Origin: an uncultured Pseudomonadota bacterium
Lineage (GTDB): Bacteria; Pseudomonadota; Alphaproteobacteria; RF32; CAG-239
Assembly (NCBI GenBank): GCA_902795745.1
Contig: CADBMG010000026.1
Location: 1 to 21,876, forward strand
Length of the DNA: 21,876 nt
Direction of reading: 5' to 3'
Shown here: positions 7,611-15,073 of the stretch, piece by piece
Numbering within the stretch: the first letter of the stretch is position 1
Layout: each line of letters starts with the position of its first letter
Notes under the pieces: generated by a model
The model's database searches: none
What the model was told of the DNA's origin: nothing
Seen by the model: the letters and a program-made list of their open reading frames with translations, nothing else
Translations under genes and position numbers: made by a program

Positions 7611-8573
7611 TTATTTTTTATTTTTGCGTTGATGCCACATTAAACGCAACAAACGATATTTGCTTTTTAACGATAAATCAGTAAAGCGTACAATTTTTTC
7701 TTGCTTTAAGCGCATATATTCCTGTTTGAAATAAGCTTCTAATTCGGGCTGATTGTCTTTACTCTTACTGATTTTAGAAAGCATCATTTTAACAGATTGA
7801 GCTATTCTTTTGCGTTGCACCAATGACCACAATTTTTGTTGCGGTTGCTGGCTGAAATATTCAGATACAAAACGTATTCCGGTTATATAATCTTGTATTT
7901 TTTTTATGGAAAAACAACTACGCATGATGGAAGGTGTTGTTATGTTATACATATAAAGCGGTATTCTGATACTGGCAAACTCATTAATATCAGCAAACAG
8001 ACTTGTTACAAAAGGCCAGTCTTCAAACAAAATACCTTCAATAAATCGGCGATTATGTAATATGTCGGCTCGATATAATTTATTCCAAGCCACTGCGGAA
8101 ATATGGCGATATTTATATAACTCTTTCAAAGCCGGAATATGATGACGAGGTTCGATTTTATCTATATTATATGCATTGGTATTCGGCTTATCTCTGTCTA
8201 AGCGGCAAAATGTTTCGCCTACCACAACGGGAACATTATTTTTTTGTGCTGCAGTATAAAAAATCTCCAATGCCTGCGGATGTAAGTAGTCATCTGCATC
8301 TAAAAAGAAAATGTATTGTCCGGTAGCATTTTCAAGACCGCAATTGCGTGATGAGGATAAACCTTTATTAGTTTGTGAAAAGATTTTGATGCGCTTATCT
8401 TGAGCAGCAAAGTCATTGAGTATTTGTACGCTTTCATCGGTAGAACCATCGTTAACACAAATAATTTCGATATCTTTCAAAGTCTGTTTAAGCACACTGA
8501 ACAAACAACGCGGCAAATATTGCGCTACGTTATAAACAGGAATTATCACTGTAATTAACGGCTGTTTATCCAT
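7611..8573 (-). CDS. Family 2 glycosyltransferase
   Basis: A GT-A fold inverting glycosyltransferase, probably acting on a surface polysaccharide or lipid-linked sugar at the cytoplasmic face of the membrane. The domain starts at once with ITVIIPVYN (residues 7-15). VNDGSTD is at 40-46 with the nucleotide-binding Asp42, and the metal-binding DAD of LDADDY is at 92-94. A WNKLYR segment typical of the GT2 LPS/capsule branch follows mid-protein, and the C-terminus is basic. I chose the start at 8573 (320 residues, MDKQPLITV) because GAGGA lies just before it. The longer frame to 8624 begins with a TTG inside the -35 box of its own promoter. It is a single gene, not in a polysaccharide cluster, so donor and acceptor cannot be inferred. 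Confidence 0.88.
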   Translation of the reverse strand: MDKQPLITVIIPVYNVAQYLPRCLFSVLKQTLKDIEIICVNDGSTDESVQILNDFAAQDKRIKIFSQTNKGLSSSRNCGLENATGQYIFFLDADDYLHPQALEIFYTAAQKNNVPVVVGETFCRLDRDKPNTNAYNIDKIEPRHHIPALKELYKYRHISAVAWNKLYRADILHNRRFIEGILFEDWPFVTSLFADINEFASIRIPLYMYNITTPSIMRSCFSIKKIQDYITGIRFVSEYFSQQPQQKLWSLVQRKRIAQSVKMMLSKISKSKDNQPELEAYFKQEYMRLKQEKIVRFTDLSLKSKYRLLRLMWHQRKNKK

Positions 8574-8595
8574 TTTATCCTCTAGCTTTTGCCTA

Positions 8596-8624
8596 TTCAT
8601 ACCCCAAATATTTGCAAGTGTCAA
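8596..8624 (-). promoter_or_regulatory. Promoter of the glycosyltransferase gene
   Basis: On the minus strand, a perfect TTGACA (8619-8624) is separated by 17 bases from TATGAA (8596-8601, 4 of 6). Transcription would start near 8589, about 16 bases before the chosen ATG at 8573, with GAGGA in between. This fixes the start codon of the glycosyltransferase. Confidence 0.55.
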
Positions 8625-8642
8625 ACTTTGTTTTCATAATGC

Positions 8643-8680
8643 AAAGAAAAATAGCCTCATAATGAGACTATTTTTCTTTT
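8643..8680 (-). terminator. Rho-independent terminator after the DsbA-like gene
   Basis: A nearly perfect inverted repeat: AAAGAAAAATAG (8643-8654) pairs with CTATTTTTCTTT (8668-8679), and CTCAT pairs with ATGAG inside, with one mismatch and a single-base loop. It starts 13 bases beyond the stop of the DsbA-like gene. Being A/T-flanked on both sides, it could work in either direction, and it separates dsbA from the glycosyltransferase promoter. Confidence 0.75.
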
Positions 8681-8692
8681 GTAATTGCTAAC

Positions 8693-9415
8693 TTACTTAG
8701 AATCGTTAATTGCTCTTTGCAATTCATCAGAGCTTGTTGCCTGAACCTGTTTACCGTTAACGAATACAGAAGGCACGCCGTGAACTTGAACATTGTCAGC
8801 CAATCCGGCAACCTTGCTAAGCTTAGCTGCGACTTCATCTGCAGCTAAGTCTGCCTTGAATTGTTCCATGTTCAACTCTAATTTTTCAGCCAAAGCATCA
8901 ACATCTGCTTCTGTCATACGACCGTTAGCAGCCATTACTTCTTTGTAGTATTCTAAGAATTTACCCTGTTTGGCAGCAGCATAAGCACCTTTTGCCTGAT
9001 AAGATGAACCTAAGAATGTCAACGGTTTGAATATAAATTTAACATCACCGTTGGCAGCAATAGCTTTTTCTAATTCCGGAGCTAAGCGTTTGCAATAGCC
9101 ACAGTTAAAATCGAAAAATTCAACCACTGTAATTTCAGAATCTTGCGGACCGACGAATAAAGCGTTTTCATCACTTACCAACTCAGGCAAGAATTTTTCC
9201 ATAGCTTCACGGGCAGCTCTTTCAGCTTCCGCGCGTTGTTGTTCCTGATACGCATTAAATGCATCAACAACCATTTTCGGATTCCCATTCAAAATTTCTG
9301 CCACTTTTTCAGCCGAAACTCCGCTTTCATTCTTTTTAATCGAATTAGTAGCCAAGAAAGAAGCCGCAGCTAAAATAACGGCAATCGTTGAAAGTATAAT
9401 TGAAAAATTTTTCAT
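8693..9415 (-). CDS. DsbA/Com1-like thiol-disulphide oxidoreductase
   Basis: A 240-residue periplasmic thioredoxin-fold protein of the DsbA/Com1/ScsC-like group, which forms or reshuffles disulphides in exported proteins. A hydrophobic segment at about 5-24 with no clear cleavage site or lipobox suggests an N-terminal membrane anchor. A helical, Ala/Glu-rich stretch (about 35-80) follows, like the stalk that oligomerises ScsC-type proteins. The active site Cys105-Gly-Tyr-Cys108 sits in FFDFNCGYCKR, and the cis-proline is Pro215 in HGVPSVFVNG. AAGGAA lies 7 bases before the ATG. It has its own terminator and no visible partner such as DsbB. Cys-containing envelope proteins in this window (2144-2713, 14134-14589) could be clients, but that is speculation. 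Confidence 0.9.
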   Translation of the reverse strand: MKNFSIILSTIAVILAAASFLATNSIKKNESGVSAEKVAEILNGNPKMVVDAFNAYQEQQRAEAERAAREAMEKFLPELVSDENALFVGPQDSEITVVEFFDFNCGYCKRLAPELEKAIAANGDVKFIFKPLTFLGSSYQAKGAYAAAKQGKFLEYYKEVMAANGRMTEADVDALAEKLELNMEQFKADLAADEVAAKLSKVAGLADNVQVHGVPSVFVNGKQVQATSSDELQRAINDSK

Positions 9416-9522
9416 ATGTTTTATTCCTTGAAAATAATTAATCTTGTTTAAACACCTGATAAGGTAATACCGTTTTTTCGATTTGGCAAGTACAAAAAGA
9501 AAAAATTATAACACAATTAACC

Positions 9523-9936
9523 TTATCGACGCGGTTTATGCGGGGCAGAATTATGCCCGTGCGACGGTTTTGACGAAGAATGTCCGCCGTGATGAGGCGA
9601 TGAGGTCAAATGATGATGACCGTGCGGACGCGGACTCGGCGCATAATGACGGTGGTAAACCGGTCGATAATAGTGATGCGGATGGTGCGGACGTCCATAG
9701 ATAAGAGGATTAGGTAAAAAGACATAATCAGGAGCACTGTTAATATATACCACATCAGGAGAGTTTTGCTCGATAATATATGTCGTTGACGGCTGCGCGG
9801 AATAAACCGTCTGTACCGAATCGGTATAATAGGCCGGTACGGTATAAGTTTCAACGTATGTATCCTGTGCCGGCGGATAAGACGAATAACAACCGCTAAG
9901 AACGGCTAAACTAAAAATCATCAACAATTTTTTCAT
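9523..9936 (-). CDS. Histidine-rich lipoprotein, function unknown
   Basis: A 137-residue predicted lipoprotein. The signal peptide MKKLLMIFSLAVLSGC ends in the lipobox LSGC, with Cys16 as the lipidated residue. A Tyr/Thr/Ser-rich middle leads into a C-terminal third with 16 histidines, many paired or tripled (HHPHH, HGHHH), mixed with Pro, Ser and Arg. No family is recognised; the tail looks disordered and could bind zinc, copper or nickel, which is inference from composition only. I chose the start at 9936 because AAGGAC precedes it and it begins a proper signal peptide. The frame stays open another 31 codons upstream, but that extension runs through the promoter. The gene stands alone upstream of the DsbA-like gene. 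Confidence 0.82.
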   Translation of the reverse strand: MKKLLMIFSLAVLSGCYSSYPPAQDTYVETYTVPAYYTDSVQTVYSAQPSTTYIIEQNSPDVVYINSAPDYVFLPNPLIYGRPHHPHHYYRPVYHRHYAPSPRPHGHHHLTSSPHHGGHSSSKPSHGHNSAPHKPRR

Positions 9937-9968
9937 TTTCTCAGTCCTTATAAAATTAATGTGCCTTA

Positions 9969-9997
9969 TATATAACATACATTTTTGCAATTGGCTA
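9969..9997 (-). promoter_or_regulatory. Probable promoter of the His-rich lipoprotein gene
   Basis: On the minus strand, TAGCCA (9992-9997, 4 of 6) and TATATA (9969-9974, 5 of 6) are 17 bases apart. Transcription from about 9962 would give a 26-base leader to the ATG at 9936. It supports the short start of the lipoprotein. Confidence 0.45.
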
Positions 9998-10042
9998 TTG
10001 TTTTTATTGTGAAATAATTGATTTTCCACCGGATGATTGAAC

Positions 10043-10081
10043 AGTAAAAAAGAGTATTCGCAAAGTAATACTCTCTTTTAC
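10043..10081 (-). terminator. Hairpin between prmC and the lipoprotein gene, likely terminator
   Basis: GTAAAA and AGAGTATT pair with AATACTCT and TTTTAC across an 8-base loop, with one unpaired base on each side of the helix. It lies about 135 bases beyond the prmC stop and just before the lipoprotein promoter, so it most likely ends the asnS-rpoH-prmC transcript. The intervening 10082-10216 holds only small hairpins (for example GTTTC/GAAAC) and no gene. Confidence 0.55.
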
Positions 10082-10216
10082 TTCAACAATTTTCAAGCTC
10101 GCGCCAGTTTTGTTTCAAATGAAACTTGCGGTGCCAGAATTTGAATGATTAGCTTCAATTTGCGGCAACTCAATTTTTACTGGCTTTCGAAAATTTTATT
10201 CATTACATTTTACTTT

Positions 10217-11056
10217 TTACTTTTTCATTACCACACAGCGGGGAACACCGGCAAGATCATTAGCTGTTTTGATGTGTTGCAAACCTTGTTCGGAAAAAAT
10301 ATCGGCAATTTGTGCTGCTTGCTCTATACCGGCTTCAATAAGAATATATCCGCCATTTTTGAGCATTTGCGGAACCAATTCTGCAATACGCTTATAACTT
10401 AAAAATCCGTCATTACCACCATCAAGAGCTAACAGCGGATCATACTCTCTGACTTCCGGCATTAATGAGGCAATATCATTGCTCGGAATATACGGAGGAT
10501 TTGTTACAATTACATCAAATGTATCGTTTATTTTCTCCGAAAAATCATCGGCAAACCAGTCTGCTTGAATAAATTTTAATCTCTTATCCAATCCTAGATT
10601 CTCTGCATTTTCTCGGGCTATTTGCAATGCTTCGCTTGAAATATCTACAGCCGTACCGCAACAATTTGGTCTTTCGCTCAACAGCGACTCGATAATGCAT
10701 CCGCTACCTGTTCCCAAATCCAATATATTCGTGCTTTGTACTGAATCTATCAACAAAAGAGCCTCTTCCACCAATGTTTCCGTATCTGCACGCGGTGACA
10801 AGACTTTATTTGATACTTTAAAATCTGATTTGTAGAATTCACGGTGTCCGATAATTTTATCCAACGGTTCATGTTTTAAGCGTCGTGCAAGCAGAGTTTG
10901 CAAATATTCATTTTGTTCCTCAGTTAAAATAACATCACCCATGATTTGTGTCGCATCGCATTGCAAAATATGAGCAATCAGCAGACGCGCTTCCAAACGC
11001 GGACTTTCAATTCCACTCCACTGTAATTGATGAATTATTTTTTCCAATATTGTCAT
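10217..11056 (-). CDS. prmC: Release factor glutamine methyltransferase PrmC
   Basis: A 279-residue SAM-dependent enzyme that N5-methylates the glutamine of the GGQ motif in peptide release factors RF1 and RF2, raising termination efficiency. The helical substrate-binding domain is about residues 1-75, followed by the PrmC-typical SPRADTE (87-93), the SAM-binding motif LDLGTGSG (112-119) and the catalytic NPPY (186-189). The length is standard. The ATG lies one base after the rpoH stop (TGATATG), so it is co-translated with rpoH. In many bacteria prmC follows prfA; the pairing with a sigma factor here is less usual. It is the last gene of the asnS operon, with a hairpin about 135 bases downstream. 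Confidence 0.95.
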   Translation of the reverse strand: MTILEKIIHQLQWSGIESPRLEARLLIAHILQCDATQIMGDVILTEEQNEYLQTLLARRLKHEPLDKIIGHREFYKSDFKVSNKVLSPRADTETLVEEALLLIDSVQSTNILDLGTGSGCIIESLLSERPNCCGTAVDISSEALQIARENAENLGLDKRLKFIQADWFADDFSEKINDTFDVIVTNPPYIPSNDIASLMPEVREYDPLLALDGGNDGFLSYKRIAELVPQMLKNGGYILIEAGIEQAAQIADIFSEQGLQHIKTANDLAGVPRCVVMKK

Positions 11057-11057
11057 A

Positions 11058-11957
11058 TCATGCCGCCGTCATGGCGCTTTTTACTTCGGCTGAAAGTTTT
11101 TCAAACGCACGCTTTTCAATTTGCCGCACACGTTCACGGCTGATATTAAATTTTTCGCCGATTTCATCAAGTGTTTGCGGTGTTTCGGTCAGCATTCTGT
11201 GTTGCACAATGTATTGCTCTCGTTCATTAAGAGCAGACAAAGCCTGCAGCAAAATCCTACGCTTGTATTCAGCCTCCTGTTTTTGTGCCAAATGGCATTC
11301 TATATTCTGCGACTTATCTGCAAGCAAATCTATGGCTTCAACGGCATCATCATCGTGCCCTACGGTAGTGTTTAGTGAGCTGTCGCCACCAATGCGCCGA
11401 TTCATTTCCACCACCTCACGTTCATCTACCACCAATTCGTGAGCAATTTGCTTAACCTCAGACGGAGCCAACTCCTTATTATCATACAAACCTAGTCGAG
11501 CTTTGATGCGCCCCAAGTTATAAAACAGCTTTTTTTGTGCGGCAACCGTACCTATTTTAACCAGCGACCATGAACGCAGAACAAAATCATTCAGTGCTGC
11601 TTTAATCCACAAAATAGCATAAGTCGACAGGCGTACATTTTTATTCATATCAAATTTTTTAACCGCCTGCATCAGTCCCAAATTAGCCTCAGAAATTAAA
11701 TCAGCCGTCGGCAAACCGTAGCGACGGTAAGTCAAAGCTATTTTTACGGCTAAGCGCAGATGCGAAGTAATCAATGTTTGTGCCGCCGACAAATCTCCTT
11801 TTTCCTTAAAATCTCGAATCAGTTTAACTTCTTGTTCTTCGCTTAAAACCGGAAATTGCTTAATTTGTTCCAAATAGGCGTGTAAACCGTCATCGGCAAT
11901 AATTGCCGGCAGATTTTTCTTATCTTCGTAAACAACTAAATCTGTTTTACTCACCAT
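11058..11957 (-). CDS. rpoH: RNA polymerase sigma-32 (heat-shock) factor
   Basis: A 299-residue sigma-70-family factor that directs RNA polymerase to heat-shock promoters. Regions 2.1-2.4 cover about residues 50-130 (HLRLAVKIA at 66-74, then NKNVRLSTYAILWIKAAL). The RpoH box, which in sigma-32 proteins reads close to AAQRKLFFNLR, is present as AAQKKLFYNLG at 139-149 and separates it from RpoD and RpoS. The region 4.2 helix-turn-helix TLDEIGEKFNISRERVRQIE is at about 262-281. The ribosome binding site is weak (GGTAGGT) and overlaps the stop of the upstream gene, so translation may depend on coupling or RNA structure, as is known for rpoH elsewhere. It lies between an unknown secreted-protein gene (9-base gap) and prmC (1-base gap). 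Confidence 0.93.
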   Translation of the reverse strand: MVSKTDLVVYEDKKNLPAIIADDGLHAYLEQIKQFPVLSEEQEVKLIRDFKEKGDLSAAQTLITSHLRLAVKIALTYRRYGLPTADLISEANLGLMQAVKKFDMNKNVRLSTYAILWIKAALNDFVLRSWSLVKIGTVAAQKKLFYNLGRIKARLGLYDNKELAPSEVKQIAHELVVDEREVVEMNRRIGGDSSLNTTVGHDDDAVEAIDLLADKSQNIECHLAQKQEAEYKRRILLQALSALNEREQYIVQHRMLTETPQTLDEIGEKFNISRERVRQIEKRAFEKLSAEVKSAMTAA

Positions 11958-11966
11958 AATTTTGAC

Positions 11967-12596
11967 CTACCAGTTAAAGATAAAAGTAGCGTTATCAACT
12001 TGTTCTGATGAAGCTACAAAATTGGTGACAACAATCTTGTAATAACCGGCAAACGGGTAAATCACTACATAAATATCATCAAGTTCTTTGCTTCCATTTA
12101 GAGAACTTTTACATATTTGCTTAATCTGTCGGTGTTGACCGATTTTTAAATACGCCAAAGTTGCCGACAAGCCGAAATTTTTATCGGCAAATGCTTCATC
12201 CTCATTGATAGGCTTCAAATCGGTCATATTACGTACTAAAAGCAAACGACGCCGCTTTTCAGGCACTGAATTAGTTTCCTCTTTGTTGATATTTTTATAT
12301 ATAAAACGCTCAACTTGTGCTTTAAGCCGCGAATCTGCACAATCAAGTTGTTGCGGCATATCCTTATCATCAATAACTGCTACATCTGAGCTGTTTTCCT
12401 GTGCGCTTTCCGTTACCGACATTTCTTTTATAAGAGGTACAATTTCCGTACCGCTGTACAAATCATCTTCCTCTTGCGGCAGTTCAATAATCTCCGGAGT
12501 TATCAGCTCATTTTCCGTAACATCATTCTCATGTGCAGCGGCCGGAAAAATTCCCGCAGATATTATTGTTAATAGGATAAGCAGGCGCAAATACAT
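11967..12596 (-). CDS. Unknown secreted protein, asnS-rpoH operon
   Basis: 209 residues, family not recognised. A clear signal peptide (hydrophobic at about 4-20, cleavage likely after FPAAA) is followed by an acidic, probably disordered stretch (about 22-85, rich in Glu, Asp and Ser). A more folded-looking C-terminal domain runs from about 115 to the end, finishing with alternating hydrophobic strands (IYVVIYPFAGYYKIVVTNFV). It has two cysteines after the signal peptide and no lipobox. AAGGAG lies 6 bases before the ATG and overlaps the asnS stop codon. Its position directly in front of rpoH suggests co-expression with the heat-shock factor; an envelope-stress link would be speculation. Confidence 0.82.
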   Translation of the reverse strand: MYLRLLILLTIISAGIFPAAAHENDVTENELITPEIIELPQEEDDLYSGTEIVPLIKEMSVTESAQENSSDVAVIDDKDMPQQLDCADSRLKAQVERFIYKNINKEETNSVPEKRRRLLLVRNMTDLKPINEDEAFADKNFGLSATLAYLKIGQHRQIKQICKSSLNGSKELDDIYVVIYPFAGYYKIVVTNFVASSEQVDNATFIFNW

Positions 12597-12605
12597 TTTT
12601 TCTCC

Positions 12606-13994
12606 TTAAAAGGCAATTGATTTAGGCGTACGTGGAAACGGAATGGTATCACGAATGTTAGCTATACCGGTAACAAGCATCATCATCCGCTCAAAGCCAA
12701 GACCGAATCCGGCGTGCGGAACCGTACCGTATTTACGCGAATCCAAATACCAATCATAATTTTTCAGATCCATACCCGAATCGATAATTCTCTTTTTAAG
12801 CAAATCATAGCGTTCTTCACGTTGTGAACCGCCGATAAGCTCTCCGATCCTCGGAACCAAAACATCCATTGCCGCCACGGTTTTACCGTCATCGTTTAAG
12901 CGCATATAAAAGGCTTTAATTTCCTTTGGATAATCGCGCACAATTACCGGACGCTTGAAGTGTTCTTCGGCTAAATAGCGTTCATGCTCGGTTTGCAAAT
13001 CTATCCCGTATTCCGGCTCATATTCGAACTTTTTGCCGGATTTTTTCATGATTTCAATCGCCTCGGTATAGGTAATGCGTGCAAAGCCGTTATTCACTAT
13101 ATTGTTCAATGTATCTTTCAGCGTCGGATCAACAAATTTAGCAAAAAGCTCAATGTCGTCAGCGCAATTTTCCAAAATATCTTTCACCAAATAGCGCACC
13201 ATGTCTTCGGCTAAATCCATGTCATCATGAATATCGGCAAACGCCATTTCCGGCTCAATCATCCAAAACTCGGCAGCATGGCGTTGAGTATTGGAATTTT
13301 CCGCACGGAAAGTCGGACCAAAGGTATAAATATCCCCCAAACCACAAGCATACATTTCACCATTGAGCTGACCGGAAACCGTCAAACGTGCTTCTTTACC
13401 GAAGAAGTCCTTAGCGTAATCAATTTCACCATTAGGCAATTTAGGAGGATTTTTTAAATCTAATGTTGTTACCTGAAACATTTCCCCAGCTCCTTCGCAA
13501 TCGGAAGCCGTAATCAACGGGGTATGTACGTAAACAAAGCCGCGACTTTGGAAGAAATTATGAATTGCATACGACAGACGCGAACGCACTCTGAATGCCG
13601 CTCCGTATTTATTGGTGCGAGGTCGAAGATGTGCAATCGTGCGCAAGAACTCATCGCTCATCCCCTTTTTCTGCAACGGATAATCATCCGGCGCAATACC
13701 ATATATTTCAACATTTTCCGCTTTAATTTCGTATTTCTGTTTTCCGCCGACAGACTCTATTAGAGCACCGGTCACAGCCAGAGACGAACCGGTTGTAAGC
13801 TTTTTGATTTCGTCATAATTATTGAGGGTATTATTGGCAATTATTTGTAAATTCTTTAAGCATGAGCCGTCATTAAGCTCAATAAATGAAAAATCTTTCG
13901 AATCACGCTTTGTTTTAACCCAACCCTTGATCAAAACTTTATCAATTGTCTTTTCTGCTGCAAGCAATGCCGCAATTTTTGTTCTTTTTAACAT
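12606..13994 (-). CDS. asnS: Asparaginyl-tRNA synthetase
   Basis: A 462-residue class IIb synthetase that charges tRNA-Asn with asparagine. An N-terminal OB-fold anticodon-binding domain (about 15-100, starting near VLIKGWVKTKRDSKDFSF) leads into the catalytic core. Motif 2 is around 223-250 (PTFRAENSNTQRHAAEFWMI) and motif 3 around 429-450 (GFGLGFERMMM, then IRDTIPFPRTP). The motif 2 sequence favours AsnRS over AspRS. GAGGG precedes the ATG, and the operon continues into the secreted protein, rpoH and prmC. Many alphaproteobacteria lack AsnRS and make Asn-tRNA by the GatCAB route, so its presence is informative about lineage or gene transfer. Confidence 0.94.
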   Translation of the reverse strand: MLKRTKIAALLAAEKTIDKVLIKGWVKTKRDSKDFSFIELNDGSCLKNLQIIANNTLNNYDEIKKLTTGSSLAVTGALIESVGGKQKYEIKAENVEIYGIAPDDYPLQKKGMSDEFLRTIAHLRPRTNKYGAAFRVRSRLSYAIHNFFQSRGFVYVHTPLITASDCEGAGEMFQVTTLDLKNPPKLPNGEIDYAKDFFGKEARLTVSGQLNGEMYACGLGDIYTFGPTFRAENSNTQRHAAEFWMIEPEMAFADIHDDMDLAEDMVRYLVKDILENCADDIELFAKFVDPTLKDTLNNIVNNGFARITYTEAIEIMKKSGKKFEYEPEYGIDLQTEHERYLAEEHFKRPVIVRDYPKEIKAFYMRLNDDGKTVAAMDVLVPRIGELIGGSQREERYDLLKKRIIDSGMDLKNYDWYLDSRKYGTVPHAGFGLGFERMMMLVTGIANIRDTIPFPRTPKSIAF

Positions 13995-14036
13995 TTTTAC
14001 CCTCTGTAAATATCCTTAAAAATTCAAATCCTATGC

Positions 14037-14065
14037 ACTATATAACAAAGTTTTTCAAATGTCTA
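14037..14065 (-). promoter_or_regulatory. Promoter of the asnS-rpoH-prmC operon
   Basis: On the minus strand, TAGACA (14060-14065, 5 of 6) and TATAGT (14037-14042, 5 of 6) are exactly 17 bases apart, giving a start near 14030 and a leader of about 36 bases. The -35 is four bases from the plus-strand -35 of the divergent lipoprotein gene, so the two promoters are back to back. It shares an 11-base string with the DUF47 promoter. Confidence 0.6.
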
Positions 14066-14068
14066 GTC

Positions 14069-14096
14069 TTGACAATGTTTTTCAGATATATAATTA
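14069..14096 (+). promoter_or_regulatory. Promoter of the glycine-zipper lipoprotein gene
   Basis: A perfect TTGACA (14069-14074) is followed by an AT-rich stretch containing TAATTA (14091-14096, 16-base spacer) and an overlapping TATAAT (14089-14094) whose 14-base spacer would be too short. The exact -10 is therefore unsure. AGGAG lies 5 bases before the ATG at 14134. Confidence 0.45.
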
Positions 14097-14133
14097 TAGG
14101 GATTAAAGTTAAACTGTTTTTTTAGGAGAAACT

Positions 14134-14589
14134 ATGATGAAACATTTGTTATACATTTTACCTGCTTTGATGGTTTTGGGAGCTTGTGCTCCGCGCATCG
14201 GTAGCAGTGATTACAGCTATTCTTCGGTAAGACAAGCCAGCAATGCCTTTCCGTGCACGGTGCTCTCGGTACGCTCGGTTAATGTAAACAGTGATGATAA
14301 TTCTGCCGGAACACTGTTGGGCGGTGTTGCCGGTGGTGTTGCCGGTTCAACCATCGGACACGGCAGCAGCGCACATACATTGGGAGCTATCGGTGGTGCA
14401 GCTGCCGGTATGCTTATCGGCAATTTAGCGCAAGATCAAATTATGAGCCAAGGCGGATATGAATATATTGTTCGTACCGATAACGGTCAAACAGTCAGTG
14501 TTACACAAGGAACAGATACCTTGATTGCAGCTGGTCAGCGTTGTATGCTGATTAACGGCAATCCGTCACGTATTATTCCTTATTACTGA
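14134..14589 (+). CDS. Glycine-zipper outer-membrane lipoprotein (SlyB/17-kDa antigen-like)
   Basis: A 151-residue predicted lipoprotein. The signal peptide ends in lipobox LGAC with Cys18 lipidated. Mid-protein is a glycine-zipper hairpin (about 58-98: GTLLGGVAGGVAGSTIG, then GAIGGAAAGMLIGNLA) that can span a membrane twice, as in the rickettsial 17-kDa surface antigen and SlyB/PcP families. A C-terminal beta-rich domain (about 105-151) follows, with YIVRTDNGQTVSVTQG typical of this group. Two further cysteines (41 and 137) could form a disulphide. These proteins are thought to stabilise the outer membrane. It is a monocistronic unit with its own promoter and a strong terminator, divergent from asnS. 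An alternative start one codon in is equally plausible. Confidence 0.88.
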   Translation: MMKHLLYILPALMVLGACAPRIGSSDYSYSSVRQASNAFPCTVLSVRSVNVNSDDNSAGTLLGGVAGGVAGSTIGHGSSAHTLGAIGGAAAGMLIGNLAQDQIMSQGGYEYIVRTDNGQTVSVTQGTDTLIAAGQRCMLINGNPSRIIPYY

Positions 14590-14610
14590 TAATTACTGTA
14601 TTTTTGCTGT

Positions 14611-14637
14611 AAGCCGAGATTCTTCTCGGCTTTTTTG
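14611..14637 (+). terminator. Rho-independent terminator
   Basis: AAGCCGAG pairs with CTCGGCTT across a 6-base loop, followed by a run of Ts. It begins about 21 bases after the stop of the glycine-zipper lipoprotein and is a textbook intrinsic terminator. Confidence 0.9.
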
Positions 14638-14697
14638 TTACCAAATTTATATTGACACCGACAGATTTTTTTGTTTAGCTTGCCTTACGTAAAAATT

Positions 14698-14709
14698 TAT
14701 AATTATAAA
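14698..14709 (+). promoter_or_regulatory. -10 region close to the start of the 115-aa membrane protein gene
   Basis: TATAAT (14698-14703) and an overlapping TATAAA (14704-14709; a TTGCCT lies 18 bases upstream of it) precede the ATG at 14721. A start from either gives a leader of only about 5-10 bases with no AGGAG, so translation would be leaderless or nearly so. Confidence 0.4.
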
Positions 14710-14720
14710 ATTATTACCTT

Positions 14721-15068
14721 ATGAAAAAAACAAAAAAAATTGAGGAAATTCCTCCGCACATTGCTCGCTGGAAAAAGGCGTATGATAGGTATCAACGAAA
14801 CTATAACCTCATTGTGTGTTTCGGATTAGCCGCAGTAGTTGCAATTTGGTACTTTACCAACCATTTTTTCGGAGCGACCGCATTAGCTTTCTGGTTGTGG
14901 AGTTGGTGTTGGTATGATGAAGGTGCGCAGGAAAACTGCATCGATGAGTGGGAATATGCATATCCAAATGATGGGTTGCGGTGTATGTTCAAGAGTTGGC
15001 CGTGGTTTGCCGCTTTGGCGGTCATTGCATATTTCATTTGCAAACCACTTATGCCGTGGCTGTTCTGA
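14721..15068 (+). CDS. Small membrane protein, function unknown
   Basis: 115 residues, no family recognised. A basic N-terminus (about 1-28, KKTKKIEE and later KKAYDRYQR) should be cytoplasmic. Hydrophobic segments are at about 30-47, 51-65 and 94-112, with the Trp-rich WLWSWCWYDEG at the end of the second. Cysteines 63, 73 and 88 flank an acidic loop. There is no visible ribosome binding site before the ATG, although the reading frame, the typical Met-Lys-Lys start and the terminator directly downstream support a real gene. It sits between the lipoprotein terminator and the convergent enolase gene and is not in an operon. Confidence 0.68.
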   Translation: MKKTKKIEEIPPHIARWKKAYDRYQRNYNLIVCFGLAAVVAIWYFTNHFFGATALAFWLWSWCWYDEGAQENCIDEWEYAYPNDGLRCMFKSWPWFAALAVIAYFICKPLMPWLF

Positions 15069-15073
15069 TTTTT

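Noticed and set aside
8574..8624. Longer N-terminus for the glycosyltransferase
   Set aside because: The extension begins with TTG inside the -35 box of a good promoter; the ATG at 8573 has a proper ribosome binding site and starts right before the GT2 domain.
9483..9704. Plus-strand 73-codon ORF, Asp-rich
   Set aside because: It is the reverse complement of the His-rich tail of the lipoprotein gene; no ribosome binding site and no family resemblance.
10948..11442. Plus-strand 164-codon ORF
   Set aside because: Antisense to prmC and rpoH, both unambiguous; Ser/Cys-rich composition typical of shadow frames.
12205..12609. Plus-strand 134-codon ORF
   Set aside because: Antisense to the secreted protein gene of the asnS operon, Ser-rich shadow frame without a start signal.
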